NCBI GenBank assembly: GCA_031384695.1
Contig: JANNAV010000170.1
Coordinates: 1 to 12,074, forward strand
Direction of reading: 5' to 3'
DNA from: JANNAV01 sp031384695
GTDB taxonomy: Bacteria; Pseudomonadota; Alphaproteobacteria; Rhodobacterales; Rhodobacteraceae
Length of the DNA stretch: 12,074 nucleotides
Below are positions 1 through 7,133 of this stretch, one piece after another. The number at the start of each line of letters is the position of its first letter. Within the stretch, counting starts at the first letter, position 1. The notes beneath the pieces were generated by a model that did no database searches, was not told the origin of the DNA, and worked only from the letters and a program-made list of their open reading frames with translations. The position numbers were made by a program, and so were the translations under genes.

Positions 1-942
1 CGGCTGCTTGCGGGCGAGATGGATCTTGGCACGGTGATTGCGGGCTTTACCGCCTCGCGCGAGTTTCAGACCCGCTACGGCGCCACCACCGACGCGGCTT
101 TCGTGACGCTGCTTTACAACAACGTGCTGGACCGCGACCCCGATGCCGGCGGCTTCCGCGCCTGGACCACGGCGCTGGCCAATGCCACGCTGAGCCGGGC
201 CGAGGTGGTGGAGGGGTTTTCCGAAAGCGCCGAATTCAAGGGCCGTACCGAAGCCGCCGCGATGGTGTACGGGCGCGCGGGCTATCAGGCCGACTGGACC
301 GATGACGTGTTCCGCCTCTACCGCGCCACGCTGGACCGCGCACCCGATCTGGCGGGCCTGCTGGGCTGGACCAGCAAGCTGGCCGGGGGTGACACCTTTC
401 TGGATGTGGTGCAGGGCTTTACCGGCTCGCGCGAGTTTCAGGCGCGCTACGGTGCCACCACCGACGCGGCCTTTGTGACGCTGCTCTACAACAACGTGCT
501 GAACCGTGATCCCGATGCGGCGGGCTTTGCCAATTGGACCGGGGTTCTGGCCAGTGGCGCTCAAAGCCGGGCCGAGGTGGTGCGCGGCTTCTCGCAAAGC
601 CACGAGTTCGTTGAGGCCACAGCACCCGATATCCTGACCTTCATGCGCGGCACCGGGGCGGATGACCGGCTGGAGGCGGGGGCGGGCAACAACCTGCTGT
701 TCGGCGGATTTGGTGCCGATACCTTCGTGTTTGACCGCAGCGCAGGCGGCACGCAGCGGGTGGCGGATCTGGAGCGTTGGGATCAGATCGCCCTCACCGG
801 CTTTGGCTATGCCACCGGTGCGGCGGCAATGAGCCATCTTGCCCAAAACGGCGACGATGTGGTGTTCACCGATCAGGGCCTCAGCATCACCTTCGCCGAT
901 ACCCGCCTGCAGGCGGTGTTTGCCGACATGTTCGTGATCTGA
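1..942 (+). CDS. DUF4214 / RTX-type secreted protein, 5' end missing
   Basis: The reading frame is already open at base 1 (the residues before the first internal Met at 19 are in frame), so this is the C-terminal part of a longer protein. Numbered from the Met at 19, it carries three DUF4214 units with the pattern Y..vL.RdPD..Gf..W...L....sr.evv.gFs.S.EF. Two of them (about residues 8-75 and 132-199) are near copies, and a more divergent unit lies between. From about residue 208 comes an RTX/serralysin-like tail: G-T-G-A-D-D-R-L, then a GGfGADTFVF motif and a GD.I.L.GFG-like stretch. Such ends carry the C-terminal signal for type I (ABC transporter) secretion. From family knowledge, DUF4214 proteins are secreted and often surface-associated; the exact role is unknown. 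The position beside glycan genes suggests a surface or matrix protein (inference). No secretion transporter is in the window. Confidence 0.85.
   Translation, partial: RLLAGEMDLGTVIAGFTASREFQTRYGATTDAAFVTLLYNNVLDRDPDAGGFRAWTTALANATLSRAEVVEGFSESAEFKGRTEAAAMVYGRAGYQADWTDDVFRLYRATLDRAPDLAGLLGWTSKLAGGDTFLDVVQGFTGSREFQARYGATTDAAFVTLLYNNVLNRDPDAAGFANWTGVLASGAQSRAEVVRGFSQSHEFVEATAPDILTFMRGTGADDRLEAGAGNNLLFGGFGADTFVFDRSAGGTQRVADLERWDQIALTGFGYATGAAAMSHLAQNGDDVVFTDQGLSITFADTRLQAVFADMFVI
40..243 (+). repeat. Internal duplication in DUF4214 gene, copy 1
   Basis: This is copy 1 of a coding repeat whose second copy lies exactly 372 bp (124 codons) downstream at 412-615. By hand alignment about 50 of 68 residues are identical. 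An uninterrupted block of 19 identical residues is encoded at 73-129 and again at 445-501. Most base differences within that block are synonymous third-position changes. Confidence 0.85.
412..615 (+). repeat. Internal duplication in DUF4214 gene, copy 2
   Basis: This is the second copy of the repeat at 40-243, in the same orientation and frame. The second half diverges more (for example ANATL in copy 1 against SGAQS in copy 2). That suggests an old duplication with the first half conserved by selection or gene conversion. Confidence 0.85.
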
Positions 943-1068
943 AAACCCCCGCCAGAGGCTGCGCGCAATTGCGTGTTGCACTGCCAAGCGTGAGTAACGT
1001 ATTCAACGCTCCAGATTGAATATTCCGAAGCTCAGGGCTGGCCGTTGGCCGTGTTTTGTCCCGAACAA

Positions 1069-1104
1069 CCGCCCGAATGCCCGCCCGAATGCCCGCCCGA
1101 ATAC
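1069..1104 (+). repeat. 12-bp tandem repeat in leader of the large GT gene, three copies
   Basis: Three consecutive 12-bp units lie here: CCGCCCGAATGC at 1069-1080 and 1081-1092, then CCGCCCGAATAC at 1093-1104. The array ends 35 bp before the chosen ATG at 1140. An upstream in-frame start at 1056 would translate it as repeated R-M-P-A, but the array looks like leader sequence. Because the unit is 12 bp, copy-number change would not shift any frame running through it. Confidence 0.85.
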
Positions 1105-1139
1105 TGGCCTGCGCAACATGTGATGAAGATGGAAAGCAT

Positions 1140-4100
1140 ATGACTGATCTGGTGTCCCTGACCGAAGTTCTTGGAAGCGATTTTCCCGCCCTGACCAAAC
1201 GGTCGCGGAGCGATGATTACGAGGATCTGCTGGCCGCCCCCGATCATGGCCCCGATCATGGCCCCGATCACGGCCCCGATCACGCCGCAGACGATGCGAC
1301 GCGGCCCACAACCGGGGCCGCTCCGGTGCTGCATCTGGCAGGCCCGGCCCAGCTTTCCACCCCCAAAGCCCCCGCCGATTATGCCGGGCATTTTCTGGAT
1401 GTCGGCATCAGCCGGAACTTTTCCATCATCGACGACCCCGAATTGCATTTCGCGCTTTACGGCCATGCGCAAGGCCGCGCGATCCTGGCCCGGCTGAAAT
1501 CCCGCTCGCGCAACGTGGTGATCATCGCACCCAGCTATCTCAAGCAATGCGGCATCGGCGAGTATGGCCGCTATCTGTCGGACCAGTTCCGCATCCTGGG
1601 CGAAAATGTGCGGGTGGTGCGCACGTCAACCGCGGTCTTTGCGCTGGGTGAGGCGTTTCTTCAGGGCGCCATGGTGATCGTGAACCACGGCCCCGGCCTG
1701 TTCGACGGCCTCAACCCGCGCCTGTCGCAAGGCGAATCCACGACGCAGCTGTTGCAGAACCTGAACCGGCTGGCCGAAGATTTCGGCAGCATCCCGCTGT
1801 TCATCCACCATTCCCTGATCGACACCGACCACGAGCTGCTGTTCAGCCGCCAGCAGCAGATCCTGCGCTCCAACATCCCGTCGCTGTCGTTCATCTCGTC
1901 GGCGGGGCGGAATTTCTTCATGGCCACGCTGGAACTTGGCGTCTCGCCGGTCAATGCGGGCCCCGACGAATACGATGGCAACCGCAATGGCCGCCGCGAC
2001 GAGGTGGTAGGCTTTTTCGGCTTTTTCCAATATGGCGGCAAGGATTTCGATTCGCTGTTCCACCTGACGCGCGAGTTGCGCGCCAAGCTGGTGGGCAGCG
2101 TCGCCACCAGCAACTCCACCGAACTGGCCCGCTTTGAAGAAACCCTCAAAGCCGGCAATATCAACCACACGCTCAATTCCGGCTGGGTCACCGACACCGA
2201 ATTGCTGGAACGCCTGCAGGAAGCCGATTACTTCTATCTGCCGCAGAACGATTACGATCACTGGAACAACTCCGCCACCGCGCGTTTTGTCACCAACCTT
2301 GACCGGCCGCTGTTCCTGCCGCCGCATCACCCGTTCCTCGACATGGCCGATGGCTCGATCTTTGCCACCAAGGATGATCTGCCGCGCATCGTGGCGCATT
2401 TCCGCGAGAAAACCCAGTATGACCGCGCGGTCAAGCGGGTGCAGGCCTTCCGCGAACGGGCGGCGATGATCAACACCGCGCAGGCCATCCGCGACGGGCT
2501 GATCCCGCGCCTCACCGAGGTGGCGGTGGATCTGCTGGCCGGACCGGTCGAAACCTCGGCCGAACGCTATCTGGAACTGGACTCCGGCCAGCAAGCGGCC
2601 TTTGCCGCAGAACTGGGCCGCATGGGCAAGGTGACGCCCGCCGCCGATGCCGATCTGGGGGCCGATCTGGAGGCCGATCTGGGCGCGCTGCTGCCGGGCT
2701 TTGGCGCGCTTTACCGGGCGGTGCTGCCAAAGCAGTTCTGGCGCAAGCATTACGAGATGGGGGATATCGTGTTCCCCAGCCTGAACGAGACGATCCACGC
2801 CACCTTCCTCGCGCTCACCAAACGCCATGTCAGCCTGAAGGAAATGGTGGCGCTGGTGCTGGACAGCGAAGCGGCCAGCGCCGCGTCTGCCGCCGATCCA
2901 TACGCGGCCGGATCAGGTGATGGCGCAGAGGGGGGCGCAGAGGGGAGCGCTGGCGGTTTCGCCGCCGCCACCCGGCAAGCCATCCTGATGGCGCTCGAGG
3001 CCAAGGCCACCGTGTTCCACGATCCCGAGATCGTGTTTCTCGACAAGGGCCGCGTGCTGGACTGGCGCACGGTGCTGGTGCCCGAATGGATCAATGGCTT
3101 CCTCGCGGCCAAAGCCGTTGCGCAGGCCCGCATCAGCCAGACCGCCGCCGCCCACAGCCTTGCGCAGCCGCCGATCACCAATATCCTTGATCTTCTGCTT
3201 CTGCCGCCGCAGGCGGTGCGCCAGCGCCGGGCCACCATCGACCTTTCAGTGCTGGATTTCGACAAGATCCACGCCCCCCGCCATCTGGTGGACCGCCTGA
3301 ACGTGCTGGTGCGCGAATGCAACGCCGCCGGGATCACGCTGGGCGATCATCTGGTGCTGGATCAGTTGCAGGTGCCACAGATCGACCACCGCGTGACCAG
3401 CTATTACATTCAGGATTTCGTGTTCTACGAGGGCGACATGTTCTTGCTGAACGCCTTCCGCTGTCTGGAAAAGCGCGACCCCTTCCCGCTGGAAACCGTG
3501 GTGCTGCTGTCGATGCTCAAAGGCCTGGGCCGGGTGGCCACGCTGCGTTATCTGCTGGCCCGCACCGCAGGCCGCATCCGCATCAGCAATCTGGATGATG
3601 AAAGTTTTGCCCGGCTGCTGCCAACCTTCGCCAGCTTCATCAACAACGTCCGCGATCCGATGAGCGGCCTGATCGACGCCCGTAACAGCTATGAAGTCCA
3701 GCGCCGCAACAACGGGCGCTGGTGGCTGCAGAACAAGGTGGTCACCGATCAGTACTGGACGGAAAGCGGCGGCTCGCTGGATATGCTCAACATGCTTTAC
3801 GCCAAGCTGGTCGGCGGGCCAGTTAAATCGGGGCCAGTTAAATCAGGACCAGTTAAATCGGGGCCGCTGGCAGCCGCAGATGGGGCGGCGGCAGATGCGG
3901 TTTCCGATATCGCCAGCTATATGACGATGTTCGGCCACTTCCTCAGCGTATCACAAAACGCCCAGCTGGAAGTGCTGCATCCCGACCGCCCTCTGCTGTT
4001 GCGCAAACTGGGCAAGGCCTCGCCGGAAAACGGCTTCGCCGGCTTTCACAATCCCGAACCGATCGGCATCTGGCTGGCGGGTCTGCGCGGCACCATGACG

Positions 4101-4493
4101 TTGAACGTGTCCGACGTGCTGCCCATGACGGCGGAAACCCCGGTGCTGCGGCTTTTGTCGGGGTTTTTCGGCTCAAACGCCCTGGGCAGCCGCAACCTGA
4201 CGATCGATCTGCGCTATTTCGATCCGTCCGCGCAGGTCTGGGCCCATGCCAGCCACACCACCGTGGTGCAAAGCGATGCGCCCGCCCGGATCGAGGTGGC
4301 ATGCCCCGGCCTGCGCCCCGGTGCCACGATGATCGTGCAGTTAGCCATCAGCGCCGCCACCAGCCCGGCCAAACTGGGGGTGTCGGCCGACAAACGGGTG
4401 CTCGGCGCGCTGTTGGGCTCGGTCGAGCTGATCATGAACCGCGACGCCCATGATGACGGGGTGCTGGAACTGGAAAGCGAAGACGCCCTCTGA
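1140..4493 (+). CDS. Large GT-B glycosyltransferase-like protein (1117 aa) with extra C-terminal regions
   Basis: Probably a cytoplasmic glycosyltransferase for a surface glycan. Residues about 122-430 look like a GT-B fold: an early beta strand then QCGIGEYGRYL (136-146, the G-rich N-terminal loop of GT4-like enzymes), NHGPGLFD near 183, IPLFIHHS near 218, a second Rossmann-like start (EVVGFFGFFQYGG, 288-300), and a YFYLPQN...WNNSATARF segment (364-383) resembling the C-terminal donor-binding half. A mostly helical middle (about 430-890) and a beta-rich end (about 980-1100) match nothing I recognise. The ATG at 1140 is preferred over 1056 because GGAAAG precedes it and the upstream frame only translates a tandem repeat. 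Four short peptide repeats lie at likely linkers: 35-48 (DHGP), 504-515 (ADLG), 595-602 (GAEG) and 894-908 (PVKSG). There is no signal peptide or membrane segment. A weak TTGCAC-18-TATTCA promoter candidate sits at 976-1005. The gene converges with a sulfotransferase gene, fitting a glycan locus. The donor sugar is unknown. Confidence 0.72.
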   Translation: MTDLVSLTEVLGSDFPALTKRSRSDDYEDLLAAPDHGPDHGPDHGPDHAADDATRPTTGAAPVLHLAGPAQLSTPKAPADYAGHFLDVGISRNFSIIDDPELHFALYGHAQGRAILARLKSRSRNVVIIAPSYLKQCGIGEYGRYLSDQFRILGENVRVVRTSTAVFALGEAFLQGAMVIVNHGPGLFDGLNPRLSQGESTTQLLQNLNRLAEDFGSIPLFIHHSLIDTDHELLFSRQQQILRSNIPSLSFISSAGRNFFMATLELGVSPVNAGPDEYDGNRNGRRDEVVGFFGFFQYGGKDFDSLFHLTRELRAKLVGSVATSNSTELARFEETLKAGNINHTLNSGWVTDTELLERLQEADYFYLPQNDYDHWNNSATARFVTNLDRPLFLPPHHPFLDMADGSIFATKDDLPRIVAHFREKTQYDRAVKRVQAFRERAAMINTAQAIRDGLIPRLTEVAVDLLAGPVETSAERYLELDSGQQAAFAAELGRMGKVTPAADADLGADLEADLGALLPGFGALYRAVLPKQFWRKHYEMGDIVFPSLNETIHATFLALTKRHVSLKEMVALVLDSEAASAASAADPYAAGSGDGAEGGAEGSAGGFAAATRQAILMALEAKATVFHDPEIVFLDKGRVLDWRTVLVPEWINGFLAAKAVAQARISQTAAAHSLAQPPITNILDLLLLPPQAVRQRRATIDLSVLDFDKIHAPRHLVDRLNVLVRECNAAGITLGDHLVLDQLQVPQIDHRVTSYYIQDFVFYEGDMFLLNAFRCLEKRDPFPLETVVLLSMLKGLGRVATLRYLLARTAGRIRISNLDDESFARLLPTFASFINNVRDPMSGLIDARNSYEVQRRNNGRWWLQNKVVTDQYWTESGGSLDMLNMLYAKLVGGPVKSGPVKSGPVKSGPLAAADGAAADAVSDIASYMTMFGHFLSVSQNAQLEVLHPDRPLLLRKLGKASPENGFAGFHNPEPIGIWLAGLRGTMTLNVSDVLPMTAETPVLRLLSGFFGSNALGSRNLTIDLRYFDPSAQVWAHASHTTVVQSDAPARIEVACPGLRPGATMIVQLAISAATSPAKLGVSADKRVLGALLGSVELIMNRDAHDDGVLELESEDAL
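1242..1289 (+). repeat. 12-bp tandem repeat encoding D-H-G-P, about four copies
   Basis: Units GATCATGGCCCC at 1242-1253 and 1254-1265, GATCACGGCCCC at 1266-1277, and a degenerate fourth at 1278-1289. They encode Asp-His-Gly-Pro repeats at residues 35-47 of the large GT-like protein, before its first predicted domain. The result is a His/Asp-rich acidic linker. Confidence 0.9.
2649..2684 (+). repeat. 12-bp tandem repeat encoding A-D-L-G/E, three copies
   Basis: Units GCCGATCTGGGG, GCCGATCTGGAG and GCCGATCTGGGC run head to tail. They encode ADLG-ADLE-ADLG at residues 504-515, between the GT-B part and the helical middle of the large protein. Confidence 0.9.
2922..2945 (+). repeat. 12-bp exact duplication encoding G-A-E-G
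   Basis: Two identical GGCGCAGAGGGG units lie at 2922-2933 and 2934-2945 in an Ala/Gly/Ser-rich stretch (residues about 578-610) that reads as a flexible linker. Confidence 0.85.
3819..3863 (+). repeat. 15-bp tandem repeat encoding P-V-K-S-G, three copies
   Basis: Units CCAGTTAAATCGGGG, CCAGTTAAATCAGGA and CCAGTTAAATCGGGG encode PVKSG three times (residues 894-908), followed by an Ala-rich stretch. The unit is clearly more A/T-rich than the gene around it (GTT AAA codons), suggesting a recent origin. It separates the helical middle from the beta-rich C-terminal region. Confidence 0.9.
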
Positions 4494-4529
4494 AAGGCGG
4501 CGTCAGCCCCGCTTCATGCCTCGGGCTTT
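4482..4529. terminator. Weak candidate terminator between convergent genes
   Basis: Two small hairpins lie where the large GT gene meets the sulfotransferase gene. GACGCC (4482-4487) pairs with GGCGTC (4499-4504) around the GT stop codon. AGCCC (4505-4509) pairs with GGGCT (4523-4527) across the sulfotransferase stop and is followed by only three T. Neither has a proper T tract, so this is a position-based suggestion. Confidence 0.25.
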
Positions 4530-5467
4530 ACCGCGCTCATCGCCTGCACGGTGGCCAGTTCGGCTTCCAGCTTGGCGATCTTCGCCTCGGCGCGCCTCAC
4601 CACATCCGCCTGCTTCTGGCGTTGCTTGTCCATCAGGATGCGGCGCAGGTTTTCGCCGCTCAGCGTGGCGAAATGGAACAGGTATGGCGCAAACTCCGGC
4701 CCGCCGGTGTCAACCTTGGCGTTCAGGCTTTTGAGGTTCTTCACCGAGACGGGCGAGATGTCCTGCACCGCAGCGCGGCCCATGAACCAGGTCTTGCCGC
4801 GCATCGGCGGCGTGCTGTCATAGCCGAAATTGGTGAAATCGGCGGCATAGGCGTCGGCGAACATCTCCACCGCCTCGTCGCTGGCCCATTTGTAGGTCTC
4901 GAACTTCTCGCCATACGCGTTGTCCGAGGCATTGGCATGCGCGCCGCCAAGGCTGACGTTGAAATGCGCCTGCAGGAAGGCATCCACCTTGGTGTCGATC
5001 TCGTGGTTCTGAAACACATGCGCCACGGTGATGGTGCCGGCATGGCTGATCAGCCAGTCGGTCTGCAGCGCCTTGGCCACGGTGCAATGATAGATGATGA
5101 AATCGTTGAACGTCATCGAGCGCATGAGATCGCTCAGCATGCTGCCCGACAGCCTGCGGATGAAGTGATAGGTGCTTTCCAGCCGCTCCCAGGGGCAGCG
5201 GACGGCGGTGAACACCTCGAACTCGCCAAAGACGGCCACGCCCAGCACGGTTTCCACATCGCGAAAGCGCGCATGATCCGGGTAGATGTGATCCGAACCG
5301 GGGGGCGGCGCGTTCTTGCGGATCGCCATGTCAACGCCGGGCAGCTTCCCCGCCGGGATCCACTTTTTCGGGTTCGCTTTCACCAGCGTGGCCGAAATCG
5401 TGGTGCCCGCACATTTGGGAATGTGGATGAAGGCGCGCTTGTCGCCATGGTTGATCAAGGTCGCCAT
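4514..5467 (-). CDS. Sulfotransferase family protein (Sulfotransfer_2-like), 317 aa
   Basis: Predicted to move sulfate from PAPS to a glycan hydroxyl. Both PAPS-binding motifs are visible: the 5'-phosphosulfate loop HIPKCAGTT at residues 15-23, and the 3'-phosphate motif VRCPWERLESTYHF at 89-102, with the Arg and Ser expected for 3'-phosphate contact. This pattern (hIPKtaGTt plus RdP.eRl.S.Y) fits the heparan/chondroitin-type Sulfotransfer_2 group. About the last 40 residues are charged and Ala/Leu/Lys-rich, a likely short coiled coil. The ATG at 5467 is preferred over an upstream in-frame start at 5560: it places the conserved motif near the N terminus as in relatives, and purine-rich AGAGGGCAGGG lies just upstream. 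The gene lies 117 bp downstream of another sulfotransferase on the same strand and is probably co-transcribed. The glycan substrate is unknown. Confidence 0.85.
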   Translation of the reverse strand: MATLINHGDKRAFIHIPKCAGTTISATLVKANPKKWIPAGKLPGVDMAIRKNAPPPGSDHIYPDHARFRDVETVLGVAVFGEFEVFTAVRCPWERLESTYHFIRRLSGSMLSDLMRSMTFNDFIIYHCTVAKALQTDWLISHAGTITVAHVFQNHEIDTKVDAFLQAHFNVSLGGAHANASDNAYGEKFETYKWASDEAVEMFADAYAADFTNFGYDSTPPMRGKTWFMGRAAVQDISPVSVKNLKSLNAKVDTGGPEFAPYLFHFATLSGENLRRILMDKQRQKQADVVRRAEAKIAKLEAELATVQAMSAVKPEA

Positions 5468-5565
5468 GTCTTGCCCTGCCCTCTTTACCAGCCCGCTCAA
5501 TTCACAGCGGATTTCATAATGCCTTCCCCGTGAGTTGGCAACCGGGGGTGGCCCCCTCACCCAGC

Positions 5566-5592
5566 CCGCCTCACTCCACCCGCCTCACTCCA
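5566..5592 (+). repeat. 14-bp-period duplication at the end of the 467-aa sulfotransferase gene
   Basis: CCGCCTCACTCCA occurs at 5566-5578 and again at 5580-5592. The second copy contains the sulfotransferase stop codon (read on the minus strand at 5587-5585). Just beyond lies a GGGGG-TGG-CCCCC hairpin at 5544-5556 with no T tract. Confidence 0.75.
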
Positions 5593-6988
5593 GCCCGTCG
5601 GCCTTGTCGGCCTTTGCGGGCAACCGGCTGCGCACGCCGATCTTGCGCAGCCGCTGGTGGGTCTCTTCCGAAAGTTCGATGCCACGCACCTCAAGGTGCC
5701 GCGCCGCATCGATCTTGGTCAGCAACCCCTGCGCGCCGCCATAGGGCGCAAACAGCGCCTCGATCTCGGTGATCCGGTTCTGGTTCAGCAAGGTGCGCAG
5801 CGTGCCGCCGATGTAATAGGGGATCGGCCCGAAGGTGTTGACGATATCATCGCGCGCCGCCCCCGAGGTTGGCCCGTCGGGCAACTGGCGTTTCAGGGCC
5901 AGCTTGTACTGCGCCATTGATTTCGCCAGCGACGGCCCCTGCGGCGGGCAGGCCATGGTGGCCTCGGCGCTGCCCAAAAGCGGGTCGGCAAACAGCCGCG
6001 CCACCGTCGCATCCAGCGTATCGACGCAGTCCAGCTGCGCGAGGATGGCCTCAGGCAGATCATCGGACACCTGCGAATGCAGGATGCGCGGGTGCGGCTC
6101 GACCGGGATATCAAGGTTCAAGAGGCCGCAGGTTGCGCGGAAATCCTCCAGCACCAGATCGCGGCTGGCCTGCGACAGCATGCCGGTATCAAAGCTGCGG
6201 GTGTTGGAGGATTGCCGCTGCACGATCTGCTCGCCAACCCGGCGCGAGATGCTGGGGCGGTAAAGGCTGAACTGCCGGTTGATCACCAGCAGATGCCCCG
6301 CGGGCAGCCGGTACACCTTGCCCTTGACGGTGACCGTGGTGTCGATCTCGGCGTTGTAAAAGGCCTGCGGCGCGGTAAAGCCGGGGGCGGGGTTGTGGCT
6401 GAAGTTGAAATCCCAATCCCCGGGCAGTCGGGCAAATTTGACGATATCATCGCGGAATCCGGCATTATCGGCGGCAAAGGCAAAGCCGTGCACGTTTTCC
6501 GCCCCGAACTCGGCCTGAATGTGGCGGATGCGTCCGGCCAGCGGATAAAGGTATTTCGCCAGCACCAGCGGCGACAGAAAGCTGTAATCGGCATGCGAGA
6601 CGATGCTGTAGCCCTGCGCCAGATCATGCAGATAATGCGAGAAGATCCGCTCGAACGGATCGCGGATGCAGACCAGGATCTTGATCTGCCCCTTGCCGAT
6701 CGCCGCCTTGATGTTGCGCGCGGTCGGCACCACCTCGTCTAGGTAATGCGGCGAGGCATCGAGATAGGCCTTGTCGTCATGGGTGCGGAAGAACTTCATG
6801 TAGTCGTCAAAAGACGCCCCGCCGCGGAAATAGTTGATCTCCTTGCGGTCGGCGGGGGGGTTGAAATGCGCGGTCAGCTTGCTGAACTGCGAAAAGATAA
6901 AGGTGGTGCCCGATTTCGGCATGCCCGCCACGATGAAAAACCGCTTGTCCGGCGTGGCCACCTTTGGCGTTTTGGCGCGTTCAGACAT
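5585..6988 (-). CDS. Sulfotransferase family protein, 467 aa
   Basis: Predicted PAPS-dependent sulfotransferase of the Sulfotransfer_1/3-like group. Near the N terminus, FIVAGMPKSGTTFI (residues 18-31) is the 5'-phosphosulfate loop. KILVCIRDPFERIFSHYLHDL in pieces, with CIRDPFERIFSHYLH at 107-121, is the 3'-phosphate motif. The roughly 150-residue C-terminal part beyond the usual core shows no motif I recognise. It lies 145 bp downstream of a polysaccharide export gene and 117 bp upstream of a second sulfotransferase, all on one strand, which points to sulfation of an exported glycan (inference). The start is odd: the ATG at 6988 has no good Shine-Dalgarno, while a strong one serves an out-of-frame ATG at 7025. 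A TTG at 7012 in the same frame is an alternative start. Confidence 0.85.
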   Translation of the reverse strand: MSERAKTPKVATPDKRFFIVAGMPKSGTTFIFSQFSKLTAHFNPPADRKEINYFRGGASFDDYMKFFRTHDDKAYLDASPHYLDEVVPTARNIKAAIGKGQIKILVCIRDPFERIFSHYLHDLAQGYSIVSHADYSFLSPLVLAKYLYPLAGRIRHIQAEFGAENVHGFAFAADNAGFRDDIVKFARLPGDWDFNFSHNPAPGFTAPQAFYNAEIDTTVTVKGKVYRLPAGHLLVINRQFSLYRPSISRRVGEQIVQRQSSNTRSFDTGMLSQASRDLVLEDFRATCGLLNLDIPVEPHPRILHSQVSDDLPEAILAQLDCVDTLDATVARLFADPLLGSAEATMACPPQGPSLAKSMAQYKLALKRQLPDGPTSGAARDDIVNTFGPIPYYIGGTLRTLLNQNRITEIEALFAPYGGAQGLLTKIDAARHLEVRGIELSEETHQRLRKIGVRSRLPAKADKADGLE

Positions 6989-7023
6989 TTTCAACTCGTT
7001 CAGACTTTTCAACGCGTTCAGAC
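6978..7023 (-). repeat. 18/19-bp tandem repeat over the sulfotransferase start
   Basis: CGTTCAGAC-type units begin at 6978, 6997 and 7015 on the plus strand, giving a 19-bp unit, an 18-bp unit and a partial third. On the coding strand each reads TCTGAACG(C/A)G, that is Ser-Glu-Arg. The single extra base in the 19-bp unit (GAAAATG against GAAAAG) shifts the frame and creates the ATG at 6988. Confidence 0.85.
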
Positions 7024-7025
7024 AT
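6981..7025 (-). CDS. Possible 14-codon leader ORF overlapping the sulfotransferase start
   Basis: ATG at 7025 reads MSERVEKSERVENV and stops with TGA at 6983-6981, inside the first codons of the sulfotransferase gene (ATG at 6988) in another frame. AAGAGG at 7035-7040, nine bases upstream, is the best ribosome-binding site in the area. It may be a real coupled leader peptide. It may also be the original start of the enzyme, shifted by one base: removing one T would read through MSERVEK-SERVEK-SERAKTPK into the sulfotransferase frame. Confidence 0.35.
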   Translation of the reverse strand: MSERVEKSERVENV

Positions 7026-7080
7026 GGGTCGCTACCTCTTCACATGACGCGCAGCCAATATAGGCCAAGTCAAAGCAATC

Positions 7081-7122
7081 AACCAGCCAGCCAACCAGCC
7101 GGCCAGCCATTAGGCCAGCCAT
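7081..7122 (-). repeat. CCAGCC-type short tandem array in exporter/sulfotransferase gap
   Basis: Degenerate 4-8-bp units (AACCAGCC, AGCCAACC, GGCCAGCC, AGGCCAGCC) fill most of the sequence just 3' of the exporter stop. Read on the minus strand it is GGCTGG(C/T)(C/T) repeated. A TATATT box (7057-7062 on the plus strand) lies between it and the sulfotransferase start, without a convincing -35 element. Confidence 0.7.
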
Positions 7123-7133
7123 CCGGGCCCACC

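Noticed and set aside
1056..1139. Upstream start for the large GT protein
   Set aside because: It would only add a translated 12-bp repeat (R-M-P-A units) and has no Shine-Dalgarno; the ATG at 1140 is better.
1242..1289. Tandem repeats as a CRISPR-like array
   Set aside because: Units are 12-15 bp, contiguous with no spacers, in coding frame, and no cas gene is present.
1626..2828. 400-codon minus-strand open frame inside the large GT gene
   Set aside because: A shadow frame: the plus-strand frame has coherent strand/helix patterns, and this one has only Arg/Gln/Gly-rich, motif-free sequence.
2955..2965. Half of the parS-like palindrome (GGTTTCGCCGC) inside the GT gene
   Set aside because: Only one arm is present; the right half runs into GCC repeats from Ala codons.
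4622..5533. 303-codon plus-strand open frame opposite the 317-aa sulfotransferase
   Set aside because: It lies opposite both PAPS-binding motifs of the minus-strand gene and shows no family signature.
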